DNA of 64,000 nt from Rhyacophila brunnea (GCA_022495005.1 JAGYXB010001798.1:62001-126000), one strand, 5' to 3'; positions 31,610-42,991 are shown, numbered from the stretch's first letter. The notes: generated from the letters alone by a model not told the origin. Made by a program: numbers and translations.

Positions 31610-31966
31610 ATTGAATGGTCAAGTTACATAAAATGAATAAGTGGATATAAAGTAAAAATCTGCAATAAAGAGCATGGAGGATCGAGGATAGTTCCCGAGC
31701 TTCGGATTGTATATCACTGATATACAAATGTGGATGTAAATTATTAATACAATGTTGACACATTGTTCATGGTTAACCGTCAAAGTGATTAATGAGCTCT
31801 TAACTAATGTATAAAAAACAGTGTTTCTCAAATATACCTACATTATAATACAGGTTATAATTTAGGTATACCTTGAAATAACATCGTATTGTTGCAATAC
31901 CGAAGTTCGATTAGATATAATTAAAAAAAATCAATTGAAATATATGTTGATAAAAAAATAATATTT
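31610..31966. other. Unassigned AT-rich stretch
   Basis: A 70-codon minus-strand frame (31619-31831) rich in hydrophobic residues is present. No similarity, splice context or repeat relationship is recognised. Confidence 0.3.
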
Positions 31967-32220
31967 CGTCTCTGTTCTGGCAGAACACACTAACTGGAGA
32001 ATACTAGTTTTGAGTAATTTGACTTTGAAGTTGTTAAAATGTTTGAAATAATGGTCTATCATGTGAGTTTATTAAGTAATCGTAAAAAGGATGACCTTAA
32101 AATAAAGACTGTTTATTTATTAAGAAGGTTTCAGACGGTAAAGTTTGAAATAAGGAACATTTTGGTACTAACTCAATATGTCATTTTTTCGAATTAGTGT
32201 TTTCTGCCAGAACAGTGACG
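31967..32220. mobile_element. 254-bp MITE with CTGTTCTGGCAGAA ends
   Basis: CGTCTCTGTTCTGGCAGAAC at the left is the near-complement of TTCTGCCAGAACAGTGACG at the right, with TTAGTGTT / AACACACTAA just inside. ATTT flanks both sides. It is non-coding. Confidence 0.65.
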
Positions 32221-32319
32221 ATTTTTGCAATTCCCTTTACTTGCCAGTTAGTGTTCACCTGGCCCCCATATAGCGATATAGCTCTAGCCTAATATGCGCT
32301 GGCCTAGGGTGGCTAGGTA

Positions 32320-32520
32320 TTGCTACATCAGTGCAGAAATGCAGCATGCAGAATCTCTTCGACAAGGAAGTGTGGCACTAAAAATCATTTCCATTCTGAC
32401 ACGTTTATAGCATCACATGGAAGGCGGCCGTGCAATGTAACCGCGGGCGGCATATACATGGTGGGTGGAGGTGGGCAACTCAAACCATTGTTAGATAATT
32501 CAGGTCGTATATGGTAGGGT
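32320..32520 (+). repeat. Second copy of the 10960-11140 repeat
   Basis: It shares GCAGAATCTC-like, CTTCGACAAGGAAGTGTGGC, CATTCTGACACGTTTATAGC and GGTGGGTGGAGGTGGG with the Gr-a intron copy, in the same order and strand. Confidence 0.6.
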
Positions 32521-33160
32521 CCTTGTACAATTAATTTTTTCGAAGATTCTACATTTTTAAACAATACCTAAGTAGGTAGATGGTTTATAGCATTATTCAA
32601 TAGATACCACAAATAACATACTTTTCCCACTGTGAATATCAGGCGCGCATACAGGGTGGGGGTAGGTGTCGGGCAGTGGCGCACCCAGGAATTATTATTG
32701 GGGGGGGGCCAAGAAGGAGAATGTAAATTAGTCCCATAGGCTCTTTTTCTTCTTCATATAAATATTTTTACATATTTTCACAATACATGGCGATATACAT
32801 AAGGACATTTTCAACTAGTTGAAAATGTCCCTCTGAGGCGGACGAAACCGGTCCTAATCTATTTAATAAAAGTGGAATAAGTACTAAAAAAAAATTACGT
32901 TTATTAAATTAAAACAACAATACAATATTTATTCCGAATTCCACCGAAAAAAATGTTGTTTTGATTTACACCACCACCGTAGTGGGTGTAGTCGTTCTTT
33001 TCGCAGAATGTTGCAGATTTTTGGTATTTTAATATTTAGGTTCCAACATATTAATTGAAGATGGACAAAAAAAGAATTATTGCCTTTAAATTATATACAA
33101 CCTACTCAATACAACACAGCCTTATATCTCGTTTATCGGTCTTTTGTCTATTGCACTCGG
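32521..33160. other. Unassigned, with one hAT-like terminus
   Basis: CAGTGGCGCACCCAGGAATT followed by a run of G begins near 32675 and looks like the terminus of a DNA element; its partner was not found. The rest is AT-rich without recognisable features. Confidence 0.35.
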
Positions 33161-33171
33161 TGTACCTACAC

Positions 33172-34372
33172 CATGGCCCCCACATCCTGAAACGGGCCCT
33201 CAGGCTAGGGCAGTGGTCGGCAAACTGCGGCTCTTTGGCCCCTTGAGTGCGGCTCTGCCACAGATGCTCTCTGTCATATTTGACATGGCTACAAAGAAGA
33301 AGCAAAGAAAATGGAAGAGGATAACCGTAAATGTAATGTTGAGTAGACCGAGACTTCGCGTTTATTCAAAACTTAAATGGCTTCCCGACCTGTATTTATG
33401 TGTCGGGAAAAATTGACGCATTCAAATTTAGAGAGATACTACAACTAAAAACTAGTAATTTTGCGCTAAATATTCTGTCGATGATGCAAGGAAGAAAGCA
33501 GCTGAGGAGAAGAGTCAAGAAAAATAAAGTTCTGTATTTAATTAGGTACTGAATAAAATCTTCCAACAATGTTAATATTGCAAGTTTTGTGGTTAGTAAA
33601 AAGATTTCCAAGAGAGGAAATCAAGAGTAAATTGAGAAATCGATTTATTGATGAAAACCTGGAATCGTGCTTAAAATTAAATCAACAACATACGAACCTG
33701 ACTTACCCAAACTTTACAAGGAGATGCAAGGCCATTATTCACATTGAAATTGTCAGTCATTGTCATGATTCAATTGTATGGATACCTTACTTACATTTTA
33801 ATTTTTATTAATAAATAAGATCATTATTACGTATGATATTCAGTTTTATTCAGTGTACCTACCTATAATTTAATTAGGACTTTAACTAAACTACCTACGT
33901 ATATAATTTAAGTTTAAGAAATTTGGCTCTCAAAAGAAATCTCAATCGTTGTACTGTTGATATTTGGCTCTATTGACTAATGAGTTTGCCGACCACTGGG
34001 CTAGGGTATTTGACGGGCCCCCTATCCACCGCTTAGATTAAAGGCAGTGTGAAACACTACATTAACGATTTTCAAATTGTGTTTTAGTTCAAATTGAGGG
34101 TACTTATACAGTGAATTATTGGCGATTTTCAATACATCTACTTTAATAATAAAGCTGTCGAGTATCGACACATAATAATCAGAAAATATATTGGACAATT
34201 ATATAAATTAAAATGTCCATAGTCATGAAGTATAATAGCGCCGCAGGCGACTTTTTTACTATTAAAGCTAATTTATGATATGTGCTTATCTCACTTATCT
34301 GGTCAACCCGACACGCCGGGCCCCCCACAGCCCGGGCCCCCAGGCTAGACCTGTCAACCCTCCCCAGCCATG
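33172..34372. mobile_element. hAT element of the CATGGCCCCCAC family, split by another hAT element
   Basis: ACCTACAC (33164-33171) and ACCTATAC (34373-34380) flank the element, which starts CATGGCCCCCACATCCTGAA and ends CCCTCCCCAGCCATG. Its interior orientation is reversed relative to 39441-39914 (GGCGACTTTTTTACTATTAA, TTATCTGGTCAACCCG). Removing 33211-33998 with one GGCTAGGG rejoins the family sequence. Confidence 0.78.
33211..33998 (+). mobile_element. hAT element nested in another hAT element
   Basis: GGCTAGGG is duplicated exactly (33203-33210, 33999-34006) around CAGTGGTCGGCAAACTGCGG and the complement of GAGTTTGCCGACCACTG. A degraded transposase C-terminus is readable at about 33600-33750 on the + strand (EEIKSKLRNRFIDENLESCL, then LKLNQQHTNLTYPN), which corresponds to the K.K.RN.L.DE.L..CL.L....Y.P end of ZBED/GTF2IRD2-type hAT transposases. 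It is a deletion derivative. Confidence 0.85.
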
Positions 34373-34399
34373 ACCTATACCACTCCGGAATTCGGGTGG

Positions 34400-35215
34400 A
34401 CACCGAGAATTTCATTAGGGAATGGGTTTCTAAAAAAACCTGACATTAGTGTTTCGAAATTTTTGTATTAGAAATTAAAATCTAAGAAATATTACTAAAA
34501 AGGATGCTGGAGAATTACAAATTATTTTTTGCCGTGTTGTTTGTCTAAGCCCAAGGTATAGTTTTTTGGCTTTCGATTTCAATATGTAAAATCATTCTGA
34601 TGATTTTCATATTTTGTGGCCATGCCCCTGCCCTGGTAAGTGCTTACTGGTGTCGGGTCCGGGCATTGCCCACTGAAGAAGGAAGCCGATACATTACACG
34701 ACTTCTCCTACTTTTCGCCCCTCCTGTTGTCTATGGATGACCTGTCATTGTCTATAGAGTGCTCATACTGACGCGTCTGTCGTGTTCACTTGTCGGAGTA
34801 TTCTTAGTTTCAGATTATTTTAACGTATCTTGGAGACCTTGGAGTTCATCTGACTTAGTGGTTATGTGTTATTAATAATTATTAGAAGTGACGATTAAAG
34901 TAAGTAAACTTCTTCTGTGTATAATAATATCATAATACACTAGGACGTTTGTCAATGTGACAGTCGATTCTGAACGACAATAACTAATAACTTATTTATA
35001 CTCTTCAGTCATTATAGAATACCAAACACTGCTTGGAAGTACGTTATCAATAAATAGTATGGCAGTGGACCACTCGTTGCTTGTGCAAAAAGCTATGCTC
35101 ATGCTTTAATAATCTAAAGATGGCGGTGGTCCGGGCCAACTTTTGAGAAACGAAAAAAATACAAATTATTTAGGCAAATGGAATAATATTTCTTCATATT
35201 TTTAGTTATGCGAGA
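34400..35215. other. Unassigned sequence
   Basis: A G+C-richer block at about 34620-34870 ends with AAA GTAAGTAAA near 34902, which would be a good splice donor for an untranslated exon. No gene continues from it. Nothing else is seen. Confidence 0.3.
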
Positions 35216-35216
35216 A

Positions 35217-36040
35217 TGTCGAACTGTCGAACAACCTTATGAGGGGCTAGTTCCACTCCGTGTCGCATTCTACAACACGCAATGTCTATGGCCAATGGAA
35301 GACCCGTGGCACTCGCTGCGACAAGTCTTAATAGGTCGTAGGTGAACACCCTCAGTTATACAGCTGCAGGTCAGGTGGTTTATCGCTGGAATCAAAGCGA
35401 GTGTCTGGGTATGGGGAATGCACCAGGAAAAGTGCGTTATTCCGTGATTGACGAAACGAGAAGATGTACGTCATAGGCGGGTTCAATTGATGCATGCACA
35501 CAGAAAAATGATTGGGGGGAGGTTCATTTTGAAAAAATATCCAGAAAGATTTTTTATTGATTTTAAAGGCGGCGGTAGAGGGCAGGGTTAATAAAATCTA
35601 ACAGGTGCGGGATGCCACTAACTTCTGCATCAACTGAGAAATACCGCACTCTTACAGGTAAATTCTCCATACCCAAACACTCTACATTTTAAGTCTAGCG
35701 ATACACACGTCATGGCCTGCAGGTACCTATAAGAGTTTTATCTACCTGTCGTATCCACAAGAAGTTATCGAATGCGCGTGGCTTAACAGTTATATTTATT
35801 ATTTTTATTAATGTCTGTTTGTGTCGACCGCGCTGTGTTGTCTTTTAAACATGCCACATCGGAATATTAAAGCTAACATTAGATGGCCCGTATAATTGTC
35901 CCAACAACTCTACTCTAAATTTATGTCCACATGTCTTCCAGTGACCATAGACATTGCGTGTCGTAGAGAAGGCTGTTCGACAATCAAATCATCTGGGTCA
36001 AGATCCTCAGCCATGAGGTCCTCTCGAAGACTGAAAAGAA
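35217..36040. repeat. Unidentified inverted duplication with coding-like fragments
   Basis: The left arm, on the + strand (about 35225-35470), contains CTACAACACGCAATGTCTAT and GAGTGTCTGGGTATGGGGAA. The right arm, on the minus strand (about 36035-35580), contains the same blocks as CTACGACACGCAATGTCTAT and GAGTGTTTGGGTATGGAGAA. Translated in matching frames the two share RHAMSM..GR and ECLGM.N.P..VRY. The right arm also has TTCTTTTCAG followed by REDLMAEDLDPDDLIVEQPS, an exon-like start. The arms have diverged and each carries stops. The protein family is not recognised. Confidence 0.5.
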
Positions 36041-36124
36041 GTAATATACTAATATAGTACCTAATAGTCTGCGCGCCTGACAACGACACAATTTGAGAAT
36101 TAATGTGTAAAAGCATTTTCGTAC

Positions 36125-36400
36125 ATTTTTTTTTTGACCATGTCCGATCCTAATAGGATCATATGGGCCTCCACAGAGTGGAGGTTTGTATTAACAGATT
36201 TTATTTTTACGAGAAATGGATGTCAGCCACTCGCTCAACCTATTAGGTCCATACCTGACTCATACACAAATTGAAAAACAATATGCGTACTTGTCAGACC
36301 CAGGATTCGAACCTGGGACCCTCGACATTATAGACTGACGCCACGGGCCACGCAGCCATCGTGGGTGTGGGTCATTACTCATTATTAATACCAAGCTATT
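36125..36400 (-). repeat. tRNA-derived SINE
   Basis: The minus strand starts with a tRNA-like head (GCGTGGCCCGTGGCGTCAGT, then CCCAGGTTCGAATCCTGGG at about 36299-36318, a textbook B-box) followed by a body with AACCTATTAGGTC, CTCCACTCTGTGGAGG and TCCTATTAGGATCGG-like motifs, ending in A-rich sequence (TTTTTTTTT on the + strand). A second, partly degraded copy runs forward at 41080-41275. Confidence 0.8.
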
Positions 36401-36529
36401 AATTACATTTGACAGTTTTTCGTAGCATAATTTTATTTATGAAAACAAAGAGTCAAAAAAATAAGTTTTTTCATCATTGTACTTACACTACGTACAATGA
36501 TGTATACACGTATACTGATAACAAGTTTT
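36401..36529. other. AT-rich spacer
   Basis: Between the SINE and the tandem array; contains GTACAATGATGTATACA-like self-complementary sequence. No function assigned. Confidence 0.4.
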
Positions 36530-37970
36530 TCCAATGAATTTTATTTTTATATTTAATCTAACACTGCCATCTTTAAACAAAAAATAAATACATTTTCATT
36601 TGACTATAAAAATAATTAACAGATGGCACTGCACAGAATAATGTGAAAACTCGTTTTTTTATATTATAATAATATATTAAAAAAATATATAAAATTCTGC
36701 AATACCTACGTTCATATAAATTTAGAGAACTTACATAAAATCATAAAAAATCAAAAATGTTGAAAGAACCTTCTTCAATAGAGATATAGCCTAAATTTAT
36801 AAAATTGAAACAAAAAAAGGACCAGTACTGCATTGATTAAGTTAGCTATACAATCTACAATAATTGATTTCGCATTGCAAGCTCATTTGCAGAGCACTTC
36901 GCACTACTGCTATAAACTTTATTTGCTAATTTATTTTAATATTTAATCTAACACTGCCACCTAAAAAATACATTTTCATTTGACTATTAAAAATAACTAA
37001 CAGATGTCACTGCACAGAATAATGTGAAAATTCATTTTCTTATGTAAATATTTAAAAAAAATATATATAAATTCTGCAATACCTACGTTCTTATACATTT
37101 AGAGACCTTACCTAAAACGAGAAAAAATAAATTATATTATTATAAGAAGCTTCTTCTATAGAGATGGAGCCAAAAGGACTACTACTAGCTACATTTGACT
37201 TCATATTGCAAGCTCATTTGCAGATTACTTCACACTACTTCCATAACATTTATCTGCTAATTTATCTTAATATTTAATCTAACACTGCCACCTAATAAAT
37301 ACATTTTCATTTGACTATTAAAAATAACTAACAGATGTCACTGCACAAAATAATGTGAAAACTCATTTTCCTATAATATTATAATAATATATTTAAAAAA
37401 ATATATAAAATTCTGCAAAACCTACGTTCTTATAAATTTAGAGAACTTACATAAATCATAAAAAATCGAATATGTTGAAAGAACCTTCTTCTATAATAGA
37501 GATATAGTCTAAATTTATAAAATTGAAACAAAAAAAGGACCACTACGACATTCGACTTCGCATTGCAAGCTCATTTGCACAGCACTTCGCACTAGCGCTA
37601 TGTCTGCTATGAAATTTATTTGCTAATTTATTTTTATATTTAATCTAACACTGCCATCTAAATAAATACATTTTCATTTAACTATTAAAAATTAGTAACA
37701 GATGTCACTACACAGAATAATGTGAAAACTCATTTTCATATAATTATTATAATATATAAAAAATATATAAAAATTCTGCAATTCCTACGCTCTTATACAT
37801 TTAGAGACTTTACCTAAAAACGAGAAAAAATAAATTATATTATTATAAGAACCTTCTTCTATAGAGATGGAGCCAAAAGGACTACTAATAGCTACATTTG
37901 ACTTCCTATTGCAAGCTCATTTGGAGATTACTTCACACTACTGCTATGACATTTATTTGCCAATTTGCAG
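36530..37970. repeat. Higher-order tandem repeat array, four units in A-B-A-B order
   Basis: The marker ATTTAATCTAACACTGCCA starts at 36551, 36941, 37272 and 37638, giving units of about 330-390 bp. Units 1 and 3 share TGTTGAAAGAACCTTCTTC and AAACAAAAAAAGGACCA, whereas units 2 and 4 share ACGAGAAAAAATAAATTATA and AGATGGAGCCAAAAGGACTA. The array is therefore two copies of a ~710-bp dimer. It ends around 37970 within TTTATTTGCCAATTTGCAGA. Open frames in it repeat with the units and are not taken as genes. Confidence 0.85.
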
Positions 37971-38279
37971 AGCGTATAGAAAGACAATCCGCCATGAGGA
38001 GTATGAGCATCCAGTTATACTACACTTCGGCATTATTACCTATTTAGTTTCGAAATCCTGTAAAATTCGTGTAAAACTGTTTAACTGTGGTTGAATAGCT
38101 AAGTGATCACAACGAACATGGGTGAGTTAGAAAATCCGAATCGCAACTGAGCGATCTTAATATTTGTTTAGTTTACCAATTTAACCATGCTTCACGCGCT
38201 TGCAAGAAAAATCAAATCTTCTTTTTAGCACACACTGCACTCATTGTCAAGCTATTATCATACTATTAATTGACTCACT

Positions 38280-38640
38280 ATTTCTTCTTCTTCTTAGTCA
38301 TACACTCATGGCTGAGGATCGTGACCACTTTTTAATTTTGCCATCCTTTGAGCGACCAAGACTTTCCATCCTTCTCGATCTTTCGCTTCTCTCAGGGCAG
38401 AATGAATGGCTCTTTCACTTGGTCGCTCCAGCGCGCAGGCGCTCTTCCTCTGCTTCGCCTTCCCTGGAGGCCACCGAAAACCACCAGTCTCTCCAGGTTG
38501 TCTGGTCCGCGCCGAGCAATATGTCGTGAAAATACGACTAAATTCCTATGGACATAATATAGTGAAATCGACGAAAATTCATCCCGAGCTCGACGTCCAA
38601 CAGGACGTGCCATGTGAAGGACCAGGGAACTGAAATACAT
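38280..38640 (-). pseudogene. 3' end of a non-LTR retrotransposon (GRRSRGRAPARWSDQ type)
   Basis: On the minus strand the frame contains LERLVVFGGLQGRRSRGRAP, ARWSDQVKE and, after frame changes, EAKDREGWKVL-like sequence and a CTTCTTCTTCTTCTTA complement tail. A fuller relative lies at 56515-56900. The G...RG...RW.D..K series is the C-terminus of endonuclease-reverse transcriptase proteins. Dead and 5'-truncated. Confidence 0.72.
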
Positions 38641-38885
38641 AACGGGTGTGGAGAAGCAGGCAACCGATTTTGAGTGCGGTAGTATACGGGATAAACTTAA
38701 ACACGTTCCAAGAATACGTCATACGTCGAATATTGACAACTGCTCTCGGTTTATGCATTTAAGGTTGCAACACACACTATTGCACATCCATAATGAGTGG
38801 TTAATTTTTGAAGGACACTCACACATTCAAAACCCTGCGTCAAAATGTAGTGTATTGGAATATAGCCTATAGTAATCCTATATAT
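38640..38885 (+). repeat. Repeat shared with 42480-42580 and 44020-44330 (inverted)
   Basis: GGCAACCGATTTTGAGTGCG, GATAAACTTAAACACG, TTGCAACACACACTATTGCA and CATTCAAAACCCTGCGTCAA recur reversed at 44020-44310. The first part also recurs at 42480-42580. No terminal structure was recognised. Confidence 0.65.
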
Positions 38886-38889
38886 TAAT

Positions 38890-39432
38890 CTGTTATGTGT
38901 GTAGGAGGATTATGGATTAGCCACCTCACCTGAGTCATGGAAAACCGTCAGTAAACAAACAAAAATAATAACAATCAGAGACACGCATAGCAGGGGTGTT
39001 TGGGGTGCAAACACCCGGGCGGGATGATTCAGGGGGCGGCAAAAGTTAAAAAATAAATATGTTTTAATTTTTTTATTGAAAGCTACAAGTACATGCGTTC
39101 GTTGCTTATTGTCGAAGGACGGAGGACGGAGGACCATATCGGAGATTCAGAGTGAATTGTAATGAATGAATTAAGGTTATAGGTAGAGGTGCAACATTTC
39201 AAGGCATAATAATTTGTCTCATATATTTGTTCCGTGCATAGTCAAAAAAGTCGCATGTGTTGCAATTCTCTTCCATGTTATTAAATATTTAGATTAAATT
39301 GTACTTCCATGCTTCATCAACCACCCATACTATATATAGAACGCTTCAAGTCACTTTACTTAAAAATCATTTTTGTAGCAATATGATTATTTTGATTACA
39401 ATAAAACAATTATTCCAACTTTTATTTGATTT
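38890..39432. other. Unassigned sequence
   Basis: A G+C-rich patch near 38990-39040 (GGGGTGCAAACACCCGGGCG) could be a transposon end, without a partner. No gene is recognised. Confidence 0.35.
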
Positions 39433-39440
39433 CTTTCATA

Positions 39441-39914
39441 CATGGCCCCCACAAGGGGGAGCTGACAGGACTCTAGCCTAAGGGCCCGGGCTTAGGAGGG
39501 GCCCGGCGTGGCGGGTCGATCATTTAAGCGAGATAAAGACACACTATAAATTCGCGCTAATAGTAAAAAAGTCGCCGTGGAATTTTATTTTATAATTATT
39601 TAGTGTGTTTCTTGTCTAATAAAAACGACTATTAATCCAATACCGCGAAAGGCCGCATGTTACTTGGCTATCACAAAAGGGGTCGCGATCACTGCTTCAT
39701 AATATGATTCCGTGCCGACAATTCAAGTTGATTTATTTTTAAATGTCAAAAATCTTGGAAAACCCGTTATTTTACACAGAACCCTGCAGTTCCGCAGAAT
39801 ACCATTTGGAGATCACTACTGTAGAACATTACATGGCTCTTAACCTTAGCGATATGTAGGGGGGCTCGCCAAACATCTTGGCTTAGGCGACCGCTTCAGG
39901 ATATGGGGGCCATG
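39441..39914. mobile_element. hAT-like MITE, CATGGCCCCCAC family
   Basis: CTTTCATA (39433-39440, 39915-39922) flanks CATGGCCCCCACAAGGGGG and the complement of CTTCAGGATATGGGGGCCATG (last 20 bases considered). Conserved inside are GGGTCGATCATTTAAGCGAG and AATAGTAAAAAAGTCGCC. It is non-coding. Confidence 0.85.
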
Positions 39915-39922
39915 CTTTCATA

Positions 39923-40550
39923 TTTTTTTTCCCTTGGTGGTTTTAATTTTGAGCTGGCACCGAAGTAGCTGTGCCCTTAGCGTGGCCCTGATAACAATAC
40001 ATATTTAGACCGTGATAAATGTGTTATAATTTATAAAATAGTTATTTAGAATCGCATTCATCTCTGCGTGCGTTGTGTTTCAAAAATCTGCCGAGTGCGG
40101 CGCTGGAATATAGACACAAAAGACTGACTGTAGGTAATAAATATTATTTACCGTCGATATTTTATTTGTGCGGTGTTGCTATATAGTATCTCTGTCAGAA
40201 TTCCCCAAGCTATCGCGATACCTTTTTTCGTAATTAAATCAGCAAAACGTTCGGAAAATTTCAGGAGTTTTGTGGCTCTGCCCCCGGGAGTATTGCCAGT
40301 GGGAAATTTCTTTCTCGAGAGAAAAAAATAAATATACGTAGATGCATTTCAAAAAATATATATATTTTTACTGTATGTTATATCTACCTAATATGTTGTC
40401 ATGGAGAATGTTTTGTAATTTGACAATGCTTTTGGTTGTCTTTATCCAGAATTGGGCAGACACTAGAATTACCAGTCGGTGCTGATTCATGAATGATTTT
40501 GCTAATAATCGTAATTAGAATGTTTAATTCATTTAAAAGCAAAATATAAA
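39923..40550. other. Unassigned sequence
   Basis: No open frame, terminal repeat or relation to other parts of the window was found in this stretch. Confidence 0.4.
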
Positions 40551-40554
40551 CTAG

Positions 40555-40720
40555 TTCTGTGGGTCTATTCTATACACAAGACTACTATCGGCAGCTATCG
40601 AGGGTAGTTGGGTAGGGTATCATATTGGTTAATTAATTTAAAAGAAAATTTTAAACTAGTTCTGTGGATCTATTCTATACACAAGGCTATGACGGGTCGT
40701 AGACCGAATCTTGCTTCACA
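40555..40720. repeat. Two broken left ends of the GGGTCTATTCTATAC family
   Basis: CTAGTTCTGTGGGTCTATTC near 40552 and CTAGTTCTGTGGATCTATTC near 40657 are about 105 bp apart and lie in a tandemly repeated context (TTAATTTAAAAGAAAATTTTAAACTAG-like). They precede the complete palindrome at 40725. Confidence 0.6.
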
Positions 40721-40724
40721 TTCG

Positions 40725-41033
40725 TGTGGGTCTATTCTATACTTATCGACCGCTAAAGTGATAAAGTGAAAAATATTATCAAACTTAGGGTAGGTTTGTA
40801 TCAAAATATTAGCACTTATTGTAACAATTACACGAAGTTGGTTTTTATTGTTGCAATAAGCGCTATATTTTAACAGCACCTATCTTGCTGCTGTTAAATA
40901 TCGCACTTATTGCAACAATAAAAACCAACTTCGTGTAATTGTTACAATAAGTGCTAATATTTCGATACAAACCTACCCTAAGCTTGATACCATTTATCAC
41001 TTTAGTGTTCGATAAGTATAGAATAGACCCACA
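40725..41033. mobile_element. Near-perfect palindromic MITE, GGGTCTATTCTATAC family, copy 2
   Basis: The arms begin TGTGGGTCTATTCTATACTT and pair with the complement along almost the whole 309 bp, including AACTTAGGGTAGGTTTGTAT and AACAATTACACGAAGTTGGT, to a centre near 40880 (CAGCACCTATCTTGCTGCTG). Only a few mismatches interrupt the arms, suggesting recent origin or gene conversion between arms. Confidence 0.82.
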
Positions 41034-41079
41034 GGTCTATCTATCTATAGATTAGCAACTGGCTATAAATACTGGTTCT

Positions 41080-41275
41080 AACCCTGGGTCTGGCAAATAC
41101 ACATATTGCTTTTTAATTTGTGTTTGAGTCAGAGTATGGACCTAATAGGTTGAGCAAGTGGCTAACATTCATATCTCGTAAAAAAAATATCTCTTAATAT
41201 AAAACCTCCACCCTGCGGAGGCCCATGTGATCTTATTAGGATCGGCTATGGTCACAGAAAAGAAAAATAAATAGA
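41080..41275 (+). repeat. Second SINE copy (relative of 36125-36400)
   Basis: CTAACCCTGGGTCTGGCAAA is followed by the family body in order: TGAGTCAGAGTATGGACCTA, TAGGTTGAGCAAGTGGC, CTCCACCCTGCGGAGGCCCA, TCTTATTAGGATCGGC and an A-rich end (AAAAGAAAAATAAA). The tRNA-like head is mostly missing. Confidence 0.75.
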
Positions 41276-41279
41276 ACTC

Positions 41280-42475
41280 TGATCCAAGGTCCTGCAAACG
41301 CTGCAAATTGAAGCAGGATTTTAGAAGTGTGCGTTAATAGGGTGGACGGACAAAAAATGACCTTCACACCGCACACAGAACCGCATCATTGATGTCTACT
41401 TTTTATTAGAAATATTTCATACGAAACAATATAATATTATAAATACATATTACTAATATTGGTGTTTTAACGCGTTTTTTAAATTAACATACTTTTCACA
41501 CACAGTTATGAATATACTTTATAGAAATTGAAAAAATGATATTAATTGTATTTTGTAGTAAGTATATTTCTATGTTTGTGCATTGTACAGAATAATTATG
41601 AAAAATATTAAATATAATTATTAAAACCTCATCAAACTCATACGTGACATAATATATAAGATTAAGTAATAACAAGATAAGTACATAAATATTTACATAC
41701 AAAGGTAATTCTAAATAGGCATAACATTAATCGCATTTATAATTATATATTAACAGAAAATATCATTATATAACATATAAATCAAATATCAAGTTTTTTG
41801 ACTATTCTGTCGCATGTATAATGGAAGATCTCTCTAAAAATGGCATCATCACTTCCCTTCCGAATAAATATGGGTAGGTACAAAAAGAAATTTTAAATAA
41901 TTGCTTACTTGATGACAAAACGGTATCTAAATACACTACATTAACGGTGAGCAATAATTAATAACTGAAACATTTAATCACTTGATTTTTTTTTTTTTAT
42001 TTTATAATTAAAATGAATATTGACAGTAAATAAATGCACATTTACCTATGCATATTGCATATGCAACAATAAATCATTATGATAAACGAAAACAGTTATC
42101 CCTAATTGATTATTATAAATATTGTCTAATATTCCCTCTCTGAAATGCGGCCCTGTTATTCAAACAAAATACACGCATTATATGCATTACAGTTGTGTGC
42201 GTCGCACTCGTCAATAACGTTTAACATTGTTTGTGCGTGAACGTCAAATGCCATGCAGAAAATAAATTTTAATGCATGTTACGATATTGACATAAATATT
42301 CAAAATAACAATAAAAATATGCTTACTTGTGAAATGTAGTTGCACTATTTGTTTTATTTTTCATATTTGTATCATTACCACAACTTTTTACTGAGCAGAT
42401 TGCTATTTTCAATTTTAAATGAACATAAAACCGACAGTAGTTGTCAGGGCAACGCACAAGTTTAGAATAACGTTT
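41280..42475. other. AT-rich stretch without recognised features
   Basis: About 1.2 kb of AT-rich DNA. The only long frame (41496-41702, minus) encodes a low-complexity hydrophobic peptide and is probably chance. No repeats shared with the rest of the window were noticed. Confidence 0.45.
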
Positions 42476-42585
42476 TATTAACACGCGTTTAATGTTATCC
42501 TTACCCGAGATCGGTTGCCTGCGTAGCCTTACCAGTTGGGTATTTCAGTTCCCATTATTTCTGAGTTCCCTGGCTATGGTATATA

Positions 42586-42983
42586 CATGCCCCCCACAAG
42601 GGGGGGCTGACATGGCTTGGGAGCCTGGGGGCCCGGCGAGGCGAGTTGACCAGATAAGTGAGATATACACACATCACAAATTTGCTTTAATAGTAAAAAA
42701 AAAATGTCGCCTGCGATGCTATTTTCCTTCAATAATGTTATTATTTAACATTATGTGGTTATACGTATCGTATTTATTGTGTATCAATACTCGACAACTC
42801 CGTAATTCAAATAGATATAATAAAATACACAAAAAAACACTAAATATACACATTCATTTTAACGCGTACACCATTTGGAAAACGCTACTGTAGAGCGTCA
42901 AACTGACCTTTTCCTTAGCGATAGGTAGGGGGGCCTGCCAAAGATCCTAACCAGGGGATCCGCTTCAGGGTGTGGGGGCTATG
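42586..42983. mobile_element. hAT-like MITE, CATGGCCCCCAC family, third complete copy
   Basis: GGTATATA (42578-42585, 42984-42991) flanks CATGCCCCCCACAAGGGGG and the complement of GGTGTGGGGGCTATG. TTGACCAGATAAGTGAGATA and AATAGTAAAAA...TGTCGCC are conserved. It lies within the repeat shared with 38640-38885. Confidence 0.83.
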
Positions 42984-42991
42984 GGTATATA

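Noticed and set aside
36299..36345. tRNA gene on the minus strand
   Set aside because: The B-box is textbook, but the body with CTCCACTCTGTGGAGG and an A-rich tail, plus a second copy at 41080, shows it is a SINE.
36530..37970. CRISPR array
   Set aside because: Units are ~360 bp, AT-rich and contiguous without spacers, in an animal-type genome.
38200..38557. Overlapping + strand proteins near 38.2-38.6 kb
   Set aside because: They are shadows of the minus-strand retrotransposon C-terminus (RRSRGRAPARWSDQ).
41496..41702. Small membrane protein
   Set aside because: A hydrophobic peptide is expected by chance from AT-rich codons, and no splice sites or conserved residues are seen.
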